NCBI RefSeq assembly: GCF_002736205.1
Contig: NZ_CP024091.1
Span: 992,001-1,056,000 of the forward strand
Source of the DNA: Pedobacter ginsengisoli
GTDB lineage: Bacteria; Bacteroidota; Bacteroidia; Sphingobacteriales; Sphingobacteriaceae
Length of the DNA stretch: 64,000 nucleotides
Reading direction: 5' to 3'
A program made the translations under genes and the position numbers. The notes below the pieces were generated by a model. The model was not told the origin of the DNA, ran no database searches, and was given only the letters and a program-made list of their open reading frames with translations. Of the stretch, positions 26,099-33,797 are shown one piece after another; position 1 is the stretch's first letter, and every line of letters starts with the position of its first letter.

Positions 26099-27196
26099 AT
26101 GCTGTATTTAGATAAAACAAAGCCTGATATTAGATTCGCTATGGAAGAACATTTTAAAAATGTAAAATGTTTGATATGGAAAAAAATAGATGCTAAAGAT
26201 CATTTGGGAGTAAGTAGATCTTGTGGAAATTCTAAGTGTAGTATTTGTAGTGGGAAAATTGAATCCATAAAAAATATTCCTGAAAAAGTTCTTTCATTTT
26301 TAAATGATGATATCTTTCTGGAAATGTTAATTTGTGGTTCTCCTGCTGATATACAATCTATTGATGAAGAATTTTGGAACCACATTTATCCTGGTTTTCA
26401 ATACCAAGATTGGTTTGATATTATTAATAAAGATGATAAAAAGTTAAAAGAAGATGAAAAGACTTTTAAGTCTTTAATAAAGGGTACGATTTTAACTTTG
26501 AATAACATTATTGCATATAAAGGATGGTTTGTTGCCAATGAACCAACAAGCTATTATAGCGCATACCACCTTGCAACTTATTTAAATATCCGTTCTTGTG
26601 TCTATTGCAATAGAAGCTTCATTGTTTCTCAATTTAAGACAGAAGTTAATGGGAAAATAGGGAAGCTTATTCGTCCTCAATTTGACCACTGGTTCCCACA
26701 AGAGAAATACCCATTGTTAGCTTTATCGTTTTATAATTTAATTCCTAGTTGTTCTATTTGCAACAGCTCAGTAAAGGGAAGGAAGCAATTTAGTTTGTCA
26801 GAGTATATTCATCCATATGAAGATGACATTCTTGATTCAGTAATGTTTAGTTATACGCATATAGCTTCTATTGATTCATTAAAAGTAGAATTAACGGGAG
26901 TCAATAATGATCCTGATTTGGAAGGTAGAATAAATAGGACACTTAAAGATTTTTATATAGAGGAAATGTATAATTCGCATCAACCTGAGCTTAAAGATTT
27001 ATTGACTATTAAACAAACTTATTCAGAAAATTATCTTAAAAACCTTAAAGAGTCCTTTCCTGACGCAAATCTTACAGATAATGAAATATATAGACTAGTA
27101 TTCGGTGTAGAATTAGATTCTTCTGATTTTCATAAGCGCCCTTTTAGCAAGTTTAAATATGATATCTTAAAAGAATTAGGAATAATACAATTATAA
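26099..27196 (+). CDS. HNH endonuclease of the ATPase-HNH module (PtuB-like)
   Basis: 365 residues. A first Cys cluster (CGNSKCSIC, about 40-50) is followed by the nuclease core: Cys167-x-x-Cys170, FDHW with Asp196-His197, Asn213, Cys218-x-x-Cys221 and Asn222. This is a Zn-stabilised HNH fold with all key residues present. A helical C-terminus follows. HNH enzymes cut DNA through a single metal. The ATPase gene lies 4 bp upstream, and known Septu systems pair such an ATPase with an HNH effector, so it is probably the toxic effector. It is longer than common PtuB proteins. Confidence 0.75.
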   Translation: MLYLDKTKPDIRFAMEEHFKNVKCLIWKKIDAKDHLGVSRSCGNSKCSICSGKIESIKNIPEKVLSFLNDDIFLEMLICGSPADIQSIDEEFWNHIYPGFQYQDWFDIINKDDKKLKEDEKTFKSLIKGTILTLNNIIAYKGWFVANEPTSYYSAYHLATYLNIRSCVYCNRSFIVSQFKTEVNGKIGKLIRPQFDHWFPQEKYPLLALSFYNLIPSCSICNSSVKGRKQFSLSEYIHPYEDDILDSVMFSYTHIASIDSLKVELTGVNNDPDLEGRINRTLKDFYIEEMYNSHQPELKDLLTIKQTYSENYLKNLKESFPDANLTDNEIYRLVFGVELDSSDFHKRPFSKFKYDILKELGIIQL

Positions 27197-27209
27197 TATA
27201 CTTGCTAAC

Positions 27210-28061
27210 ATGATGAACATCTTCGGAAAAACCATACGATTATTTTTAGTAGACGGAACCACTAATGGCCTTACAACTGCAGAACTCAGTAACTGGACGG
27301 GAATAGGCGTTAAAGTACCTCGTATCAAAATCAAAGAATATAGTAACCGTCCCGAGTTTCAAAAGCCTGGTGTTTATATTCTGATAGGTAAGGGAGAAAA
27401 TAACGAAGATGCTGCTTATATTGGTGAAGCCGAGGTGATTGCCAATCGTTTGTTTCAACAAATTTCCGAAAAAGATTTTTGGAATGAAGTTATCTTTTTT
27501 GGCAGTAAAGACAAATACTTGAACAAAGCCAGTGTGAAATATTTGGAGAATAGGTTACATGAATTGGCCATAAAAGCCAGCAGATATTCCATCAATCAAA
27601 ATATCCCAACCCGATCTGAATTATCAGAAGCGGAGCAGGCAGAGTTAGAAGAATTTTTGGCACATATAAAAGTCCTTACAGCCACTTTAGGACACAAGTT
27701 GTTTGAAGCTTTGGATGAAACTATTGAAGATAAAGAAGTACAAAATCAACTATTTTATTGTCGAAATGGAGCAGGAGCTGATAGCAAAGGAAGCCCATCT
27801 ACAGAAGGCTTTATTGTTTATAAAGATTCCTTGTTTATGATCCAAGAACAACCTTCTTTAGCTGATGGTATTCATGTTGAAAGGCAAAAAATGCTAAGTG
27901 ATGGAACTTTGAAAACTGAAGGAGCATTTTATCTGCTTACAAAAGATTATGTATTCACATCACCATCTCGGGCTGCCGCTGCGACACTTGCCAGATCAGC
28001 AAGCGGTCCTTTGGAATGGAAAACAGCTGAAGGTATTCAGTTGAAGTTTTATGATATCTAA
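27210..28061 (+). CDS. GIY-YIG nuclease with C-terminal DUF4357
   Basis: 283 residues. GIY-YIG motifs are GVYIL (54-58) and AYIGEAE (69-75), with the catalytic Arg80 and a later KYLENRLHELA helix that supplies the Glu. The C-terminus has SPSRAAAATLARSASGPLEW, the DUF4357 signature. Proteins of this architecture often lie next to type I restriction genes; their role there is unproven. It starts 13 bp after the HNH gene (tandem ATGs at 27210/27213) and is the last gene of the defence operon. Confidence 0.85.
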   Translation: MMNIFGKTIRLFLVDGTTNGLTTAELSNWTGIGVKVPRIKIKEYSNRPEFQKPGVYILIGKGENNEDAAYIGEAEVIANRLFQQISEKDFWNEVIFFGSKDKYLNKASVKYLENRLHELAIKASRYSINQNIPTRSELSEAEQAELEEFLAHIKVLTATLGHKLFEALDETIEDKEVQNQLFYCRNGAGADSKGSPSTEGFIVYKDSLFMIQEQPSLADGIHVERQKMLSDGTLKTEGAFYLLTKDYVFTSPSRAAAATLARSASGPLEWKTAEGIQLKFYDI

Positions 28062-28598
28062 AATTAGATAAGGCATAAACTAAGAAATTATGTCATACTA
28101 TAGCCTTACTTTGGAGCTTAAAAAGTAAAACGATAGTATGACTATTTAATTTGACAAATGCTTAAATGGGCTAAATGAAGGAAATTGTTAGTGAGATTTG
28201 AGTATATTACTGTAACCTGCTTTCGTTATGAATGAAAAATCATTCATTAGTATCTATTTTAAGCTTTAATGTATTATATTTCATTCAAAAATGAAGTTTT
28301 AAAAAAGTAAATAATCATCATTTTCGGAGACCAATTTCCTTAGATCTTCCAGAAAATAGTTCGAAAATTGTCCCGACAGGACGACAACTAGAACTAACAG
28401 TTCTAGTTGAAAGGCCTTAAATCTATGATTTAAGGCCTTTTTTGTTCAAGGGCATATCAAATAATATCAATAAAAGGGGAAACCAAAATGAGACCATCTC
28501 ATTTTTTCTCAACTTTAATAAACAATCACAATTTTAACTTATTTTTGCGTTTAAGTAACTCAAAGTCAATTTTTTTGCTGAACTATTTAATAGATTCT
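28062..28598. other. 537-bp gap with stacked inverted repeats at the end of the defence operon
   Basis: No credible gene. Inverted repeats in order: GTCATACTAT (28092-28101)/ATAGTATGAC (28133-28142); ATGAATGA (28228-28235)/TCATTCAT (28240-28247); CAACTAGAAC (28385-28394)/GTTCTAGTTG (28400-28409); then a terminator (28411-28445). TTCGAA with TCCCGACA (28360-28378) faintly matches the 3' end of tRNA-Pro. This may be the right boundary of the island. Confidence 0.5.
28411..28445 (+). terminator. Strong terminator downstream of the defence operon
   Basis: A 12-bp stem (AAGGCCTTAAAT 28411-28422, ATTTAAGGCCTT 28428-28439) with a 5-nt loop and a following T-run. A 10-bp hairpin (28385-28409) stands directly before it. 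Confidence 0.85.
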
Positions 28599-30818
28599 AT
28601 GAATAAAAAACTACTCATCCTTAGCTTAGGACTTACCATTTTAGCCGCATCATGTTCGAAAGACAACACTAAAAAGGAACCTGTCATTACAAAATTAACC
28701 GATTTGGTGATACCTGCCGGTTTCACTTGGCAGAGCACCAGAGATGTTAATTTCAACATTAGTATTACCGACACGCGGTTTCAAAACAAAAGTCATATTG
28801 TAGCAATTTACCTTGCCGATCCGGCAACCAATCCGATTGCAATCGCAAAAGGATCTGCAACATATGCTGATCCGTTCATTGCGACCCTGTCTATTCCCTC
28901 AACAATTAATGAAGCCTATGTTGTGAAGACTTCACCAGATGGGTCTTCTGTTATGGAAAAGCTAACTTTAACCTCAACAAAAGTATCTGCTGCCCTAAGT
29001 TCCGTGAACAAGTATAATAATTTAAGTTTGCTGACGGCAGACAAGTCTTTGATGAGTACGGAAGTTGAACCTGAATGCGGAATTAAAACATCTGCTTCAA
29101 CCATCAAACTCAACACCAGCACAGATGTCTATTGTTTTACTTCAACGGTTGACCTTACTATTAATGTTGAAGCGAATAACGGAGGTACGCTAAAGATAAA
29201 TGCACCTGGAAAAACGATAACTTTTGGTGATAACTTTAATCACACAGGTATAAAGGTATTTATTTCCAAAGAAACTACAGTTAAATTCAATAGGGATTTA
29301 AATATTAAAAGTGGCGAAATTTTCTCCAACAGCGGTAAGCTTCTTGCAGGGAATCTTTCCAGCAATGGAAGCTTGATTAATAACGGAGAGGCAACGTTTT
29401 CGGGGAGCAACTTTAACTTAAATTCTGGTTCAGAACTTACAAATCGTTCCGCGATGGTTATTCAAGCCCAGAATCCTGGTATCAATGGTGTAATAACCAA
29501 TACAGGCAACATCACTTTTAATAGTGCTACATTTAATAGTGGCAGTAAACTTGACAATTATTGCAGTTTTACTGTGAATAACGTTCTAACAGTTAACACT
29601 AGTACGTTCAATAACTATAAGCTTGTTCTTGTTAAAGGCGACACTTATGTAAATAGCGGGGGCACGATTAACCTGATTGATGGTGCAATGCATCAAACGC
29701 TTAATATGTCTAATATGAATGGTGTGGTTTATGGTCGGGGCCCGGCAGTGTCTTTATTTAAAACGACAGGCACTGTTGGTGATAATGTTGTAAATAATAG
29801 TGGTTATTTCAAAGGTGCTTTACAATATTGCGGTACAAGAGATCTGGAAGTAAATCAAAATAATAAAAAGCACTTTAGTGATGGTGCTATTAAAGGTTGT
29901 GGTGCATATATCGTTAAAGATGATTGCAATACAATTGGCAATGGCGTTGCACCCGTGGAGCTAAAGCCTGACACAGACGGAGACGGTATCATTGATGAAG
30001 AGGATGATTATCCAAACGACAAAACGAAGGCATTCAATAATTTTTCTGTTAATTATCATAATGGAGGATCAACTATTGCTTTCGAAGATAGCTGGCCATT
30101 GCTTGGAGATTATGATTTGAATGATGTTGTTTTAACCTATAAGCATTTGGTTGTTACGAACGCAAAAAATGTTGCCGTACGGATTGAGGGAAAATGGAAT
30201 TTAATTGCAAGTGGGGCTAGTTATAAAAACGGAGCAGGTGTGCAGTTTCCCTTGCCAAAAGGCATGGCAACGAACTTCAAGGCATCAGATGGGGTAAGTC
30301 CAGAAGATGGTCAAGATAGCTTAGTTGTAATTTTGTTTAATAATGCGCGGGATCAGCAAGTATTATGGAATACTATGCCTAATCAGTCACTTTCGCCAAT
30401 TAAAACCTTTACTTTTAGTTTTGACTTAACCAATGGGCCAAATTTCCCAGCCTTGGGTGTAAGTGCATTTAACCCCTTTATTTTTAACGGTACAAAGGAT
30501 GCAATTAGAGGTTATGAAACCCACTTATATGGAAAGAATCCAACGAAACTTGTCAACAAATCTTTGTTTGGTACAAGTGCTGATAATTCCTTAAAGGGAG
30601 CTTATTATAGTACTAAAAGCAAACTGCCTTGGGGTATTGAAATCCCCGTTGCAACGTTCCGGTATCCATATGAGAAAATCGGCATTTTAGACTCGTATTT
30701 GAAGTTTTCCAATTGGGCAACTAGTGGTGGATCACTCTATACTGATTGGTATAGTAATACAGGTAGTGATTTTAGAGACGTAACTAAACTATTTCCCACA
30801 GTTGGTGCCGGAAATTGA
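28599..30818 (+). CDS. LruC-domain lipoprotein
   Basis: 739 residues from the ATG at 28599. This start gives a clean lipoprotein signal (LAASC); an earlier ATG at 28488 would add 37 residues without signal character. The middle has many N/G/S-rich repeats (INNGEATF, ITNTGNITF, VNSGGTINL), probably a beta-helix. A calcium-binding thrombospondin type 3-like stretch DTDGDGIIDEEDDYP is followed by the C-terminal LruC/DUF4842 domain (ED-WP-LGDYDLNDVVLTY). Such proteins are surface-exposed in Bacteroidota; their function is not known. A TATTTTTG -7-like element is at 28540-28547. It is not related to the defence genes before it. Confidence 0.8.
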   Translation: MNKKLLILSLGLTILAASCSKDNTKKEPVITKLTDLVIPAGFTWQSTRDVNFNISITDTRFQNKSHIVAIYLADPATNPIAIAKGSATYADPFIATLSIPSTINEAYVVKTSPDGSSVMEKLTLTSTKVSAALSSVNKYNNLSLLTADKSLMSTEVEPECGIKTSASTIKLNTSTDVYCFTSTVDLTINVEANNGGTLKINAPGKTITFGDNFNHTGIKVFISKETTVKFNRDLNIKSGEIFSNSGKLLAGNLSSNGSLINNGEATFSGSNFNLNSGSELTNRSAMVIQAQNPGINGVITNTGNITFNSATFNSGSKLDNYCSFTVNNVLTVNTSTFNNYKLVLVKGDTYVNSGGTINLIDGAMHQTLNMSNMNGVVYGRGPAVSLFKTTGTVGDNVVNNSGYFKGALQYCGTRDLEVNQNNKKHFSDGAIKGCGAYIVKDDCNTIGNGVAPVELKPDTDGDGIIDEEDDYPNDKTKAFNNFSVNYHNGGSTIAFEDSWPLLGDYDLNDVVLTYKHLVVTNAKNVAVRIEGKWNLIASGASYKNGAGVQFPLPKGMATNFKASDGVSPEDGQDSLVVILFNNARDQQVLWNTMPNQSLSPIKTFTFSFDLTNGPNFPALGVSAFNPFIFNGTKDAIRGYETHLYGKNPTKLVNKSLFGTSADNSLKGAYYSTKSKLPWGIEIPVATFRYPYEKIGILDSYLKFSNWATSGGSLYTDWYSNTGSDFRDVTKLFPTVGAGN

Positions 30819-30844
30819 TTAGTATAATAACATAAAAAATTTGG

Positions 30845-30880
30845 AAAGCCTGTCTCATAAAAATGATGACAGGCTTTTGT
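30845..30880. terminator. Bidirectional terminator between convergent genes
   Basis: AAAGCCTGTC (30845-30854) pairs with GACAGGCTTT (30868-30877), followed by TGTAA. Confidence 0.75.
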
Positions 30881-30912
30881 AAATAGTTTACAATAAATGG
30901 AGAGAAAAGCCC

Positions 30913-31680
30913 TTAAATTTTAGGCAAACTTCTTTTTTCTTTTCGTTGAAGTTTTAAGGTGTTTTTAAGTTCAGGGTTAATTTTTTCTATTGCAGTAGTA
31001 AATGCCACGGGATGAAGATTTATGCAGTTTTTATGCAAAAAAGCCATAGTTTCTTCAGGATAAATATTTCCAATTTCTCTAAGTGCCCATCCCAGACCTT
31101 TTTGAACAAAGTAATCTTTATCTTGAATCAGGGGCTCAACCATATTCAATAACTTAATCGCAGGTAGGAGGGTCTTACGCTTTTTACTGTAAAGGAGCAT
31201 CCCTACCAATGATTGTCTCCGTTCCCAAGGGTTGTCTGATTTGTTCCAACTTTGATACTGGCTGTATATTTCCTCTGGCATCTTTTCCATTAAATGTGCA
31301 TAGATGTCAGATAATCCATCGGAATGGGCCCAGTTGTCTATCTTTTTTACCCAAGATTTTATGGTTATCCAAACTTCTTTCACGTCTAGCTTCTGCCAAT
31401 TTTTTTCAATAAAGTAGATGCATTGACTTAGAACTTCATAAAGATCAGTGCTTTTCCAAATAGCATCCCAAAGCGGAAGCTGATCCTGAACCGATAATGT
31501 ACTAAAGGTATAGCCAGTTTTAAATATTGAACGTTGCATGGGTACTGTCAGTCCAATAATTTCATATTTTGTGCCGATATAGCTTTTAAGATTTTTATGC
31601 CCGGATACTTTATCATAAGGTTTTTTCTCGATTAGTCTGTTTATGACTTCGGATAGGTATTTTGATGTATTGGGTGTCAT
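30913..31680 (-). CDS. AlkD-like DNA alkylation repair protein
   Basis: 255 residues, all-helical HEAT-like. It carries the family blocks VPMQRSIFK, KIDNWAHSDGLSDIYAHL (the Trp and Asp of the active cleft) and KDYFVQKGLGWALREIGNIYPE. AlkD-type glycosylases remove positively charged N3/N7-alkylated purines without flipping the base. It is a single cytoplasmic gene ending at the shared terminator. Confidence 0.85.
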   Translation of the reverse strand: MTPNTSKYLSEVINRLIEKKPYDKVSGHKNLKSYIGTKYEIIGLTVPMQRSIFKTGYTFSTLSVQDQLPLWDAIWKSTDLYEVLSQCIYFIEKNWQKLDVKEVWITIKSWVKKIDNWAHSDGLSDIYAHLMEKMPEEIYSQYQSWNKSDNPWERRQSLVGMLLYSKKRKTLLPAIKLLNMVEPLIQDKDYFVQKGLGWALREIGNIYPEETMAFLHKNCINLHPVAFTTAIEKINPELKNTLKLQRKEKRSLPKI

Positions 31681-31721
31681 GAGAATAAAAGTGCGAATGC
31701 AAAGGAAAAGTTATGGTTTAT

Positions 31722-32099
31722 TTACTTCCAAATATTTGTTCCGTACAAAACGACAATTAATTTACGTTCCTCTTTAAATTTAGTAAAGGCTGGTGTTTCA
31801 CCTATATTGAGTTTAGTCCCATCACAAAGATATTGATGTTGATTAGTGGAGCTAAATAAAGAATTTTGTATTTCAATAACTTCATTACCCTCATATTTGT
31901 ATAAAATAATTCCATTAACAGTAGGTCCACCTGCTAACAATTTGAATTCAGCGTTAAGCCATGGAAGGTTCTGGATAGGGTCTTTAACCCCACATGCAGT
32001 TGTATTTTTATCGTAATTTTCTTTCGGTGTATTTTTTTTACATCCGAAATGGAAAGTTAGAATTAGTAAATAGCATGTTGTTTTTATTAATAGTTTCAT
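31722..32099 (-). CDS. Small lipoprotein of unknown function
   Basis: 125 residues from the ATG at 32099, which gives a signal with a lipobox-like HFGC; the longer frame from 32153 lacks signal character at its start. I see no known domain. The body is beta-strand-rich, with two further cysteines (CGV, YLCDGT) that could form a disulfide. Many such lipoproteins are found in Bacteroidota. It shares orientation with the AlkD-like gene 41 bp downstream. Confidence 0.55.
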   Translation of the reverse strand: MKLLIKTTCYLLILTFHFGCKKNTPKENYDKNTTACGVKDPIQNLPWLNAEFKLLAGGPTVNGIILYKYEGNEVIEIQNSLFSSTNQHQYLCDGTKLNIGETPAFTKFKEERKLIVVLYGTNIWK

Positions 32100-32151
32100 A
32101 GTAAAGCGTTTAACCTCGGTAATAATTTTGGATTTTGGGGGATTTATTAAC

Positions 32152-32185
32152 AAAAAGGCTGTATAAATTACAGCCTTTTTGTTTT
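32152..32185. terminator. Terminator after the DUF4242 gene
   Basis: A 12-bp stem (AAAAAGGCTGTA 32152-32163, TACAGCCTTTTT 32169-32180) flanked by A- and T-runs. It works on the minus strand for the gene ending at 32191. Confidence 0.8.
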
Positions 32186-32190
32186 TTTTG

Positions 32191-32463
32191 TTATTCAGCA
32201 GTTATTGGATCTATAACTGTAGAAACTTTGTTTATAGAGTTTGCCGGGAATCCACCCTTCTCAGCGTGTTCTTTAATCATTTCTTCATTTGGTGCATTGT
32301 AAATACAATAGATTTTATCATCGGTTACATAACTGTTTACCCATTGTATTTGCGGTCCCATCTTGTTTAGTACTCCACAAGAGGTTTGCGAAATGGCTTT
32401 CAATTGGTCTGTGGTTAATTTTCCAGCCCCGGGAATTTCCCGTTCAATTACATATTTAGGCAT
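32191..32463 (-). CDS. DUF4242 / SCO4226-type small protein
   Basis: 90 residues, one ferredoxin-like domain: MPKYVIEREIPGAG, VNSYVTDDKIYCIYNAPNEEMIKEHAEKGGFPANSI. This matches DUF4242. The SCO4226 member of this group binds nickel. Its function in Bacteroidota is unknown. It is cytoplasmic and a single gene. Confidence 0.75.
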   Translation of the reverse strand: MPKYVIEREIPGAGKLTTDQLKAISQTSCGVLNKMGPQIQWVNSYVTDDKIYCIYNAPNEEMIKEHAEKGGFPANSINKVSTVIDPITAE

Positions 32464-32657
32464 ATTGAAATATTTAACTGTATTATTCCTACTCGTTTGG
32501 CTTTTCGGTAGCGCCCCGTTTATAATGGTCTCTGGTCTCCAATTTTAATGATAGTAATGTAGTGTTGATGGTTCAAATACCTTCTAGGATTTAAGGTGGT
32601 TGATTGGCAGAAATTTATGAAATCGGCAGTTAAAATTAAGTACTTAAATTTACAAAT

Positions 32658-32694
32658 AATATCTGATTCATTAATGAATCAGATATTCTCTTTT
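32658..32694. terminator. Perfect 30-bp palindrome with T-run
   Basis: AATATCTGATTCATT is followed directly by its complement (32658-32687), then CTCTTTTTTAC. It has a 15-bp arm with no spacer. It is downstream of the orphan HTH gene, but the T-run faces the plus strand, which has no gene before it. Confidence 0.5.
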
Positions 32695-32718
32695 TTACTT
32701 ATAAAAGTGCCAACAATT

Positions 32719-32994
32719 TTAGAAGATGTCTTGTTGTTTCATATTATGATCTGCCATCATATTTGTCATCTCTTTTAGTTTTTTTATACTAAATGCATGC
32801 CTGCCATTCATCCATCTGGCAATTTCGTCGTGATTGATGTCAAGTATAGCGGAAAGATCAACTGAAGTGAGTCCTTTTTCTAATAAGAACTTTGCTGTTT
32901 TATCGGCAACCTCTCCGTTCACCTTAGTTAATTCCTCAATTGCCGGGTTCCCACTTTCTTCTAACCATATCGAAACAAAATCGTTCTCTTCCAT
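32719..32994 (-). CDS. Orphan HTH (XRE/HigA-like) protein
   Basis: 91 residues. A helix-turn-helix is at about residues 46-75 (GLTSVDLSAILDINHDEIARWMNGRHAFSIKKL), with the 'ISRWLNG-H-FTLKTL' pattern typical of HigA-type antitoxins. No RelE/HigB-type toxin gene is next to it, so it is either an orphan antitoxin or a small regulator. Confidence 0.7.
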   Translation of the reverse strand: MEENDFVSIWLEESGNPAIEELTKVNGEVADKTAKFLLEKGLTSVDLSAILDINHDEIARWMNGRHAFSIKKLKEMTNMMADHNMKQQDIF

Positions 32995-33194
32995 TTGTTT
33001 TAATTTTTTATTTGTATGTTATTAAATGTTCTGCTTTTATAAGCATTGATACTCATGCCAGGCCAAATTTAGCAATTTTGTTTTGCCAGATTAACTTAAA
33101 AATATGATTGGTTATTATATCAAATGAAAACTGAAAGGAAAGTACCAGCTTTTAATTAGCTTTGATCTTATCGGTTATAAGAGAAAATAAAGTA

Positions 33195-33722
33195 ATGGTA
33201 CTAGTGATAATCGGGAGTGCAAGTATTGGGTCGTCTAATAAAAACCTGATGGATGTTTTTTGCAGGCAAACTGCTGAAGATTATGATTTCATGATTCTAG
33301 AGGATTTGCATACCCTGCCACATTTTGATCCTGCAATGATTGATCCTGTTCCGGTTGAGATTGCTGACATTCTTTCTAAAATAGAAATAGCAAAAGGAGT
33401 GGTATTCTGCACTCCTGAATACATCTTTAGTATACCAGCAAGGCTTAAAAATTTACTGGAGTGGTGTGTGGCAACCACCATATTTATGGATAAGCCAGTG
33501 GGTATTATAACTGCTTCGGCTAATGGGGTGCAGGGGCATGAGCAACTAAAGTTGATCTTAAATACCCTTGGAGCAAAGATGAATGAAGATGCCCAATTAT
33601 TAATAAATGGAATTAAAAGCAAATTTGACAGTCAGGGCCAATTATTGGATCCAGGTATAATTCAGAAGTTGGCGCAATTTGCTGGTGGATTTAAAATGCT
33701 TTTAGAGAAGGACGAGAATTGA
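33195..33722 (+). CDS. NADPH-dependent FMN reductase family protein
   Basis: 175 residues from the ATG at 33195 (a TTG at 33162 is in frame, but family members start with the first beta strand VLVIIGSASIGSSNKN). Flavodoxin-like fold: FMN phosphate loop GSxSIGSSN at the start and the family motif CTPEYIFSIPARLKNLLEWC near residue 75. It reduces FMN or quinones with NAD(P)H. It is convergent with the TonB-dependent receptor gene, and a role in releasing imported iron is possible but only inference. Confidence 0.85.
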   Translation: MVLVIIGSASIGSSNKNLMDVFCRQTAEDYDFMILEDLHTLPHFDPAMIDPVPVEIADILSKIEIAKGVVFCTPEYIFSIPARLKNLLEWCVATTIFMDKPVGIITASANGVQGHEQLKLILNTLGAKMNEDAQLLINGIKSKFDSQGQLLDPGIIQKLAQFAGGFKMLLEKDEN

Positions 33723-33730
33723 GGAAGAAC

Positions 33731-33771
33731 AATTAGGGGCCATCTATTTGCTAGATGCCCCCCAATTGTTT
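33731..33771. terminator. Bidirectional terminator
   Basis: A long imperfect hairpin (CATCTA 33741-33746/TAGATG 33752-33757, extended by GGGG/CCCC and AATT/AATT) between convergent genes, with T-rich sequence after it. Confidence 0.7.
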
Positions 33772-33797
33772 CTTATATCTTAAATTCTGGTATTTAC

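Noticed and set aside
28488..28598. N-terminal extension of the LruC lipoprotein
   Set aside because: The ATG at 28599 gives a proper lipoprotein signal; the extension overlaps the likely promoter.
32719..32994. Complete toxin-antitoxin locus
   Set aside because: No toxin frame is found on either side of the HTH gene.
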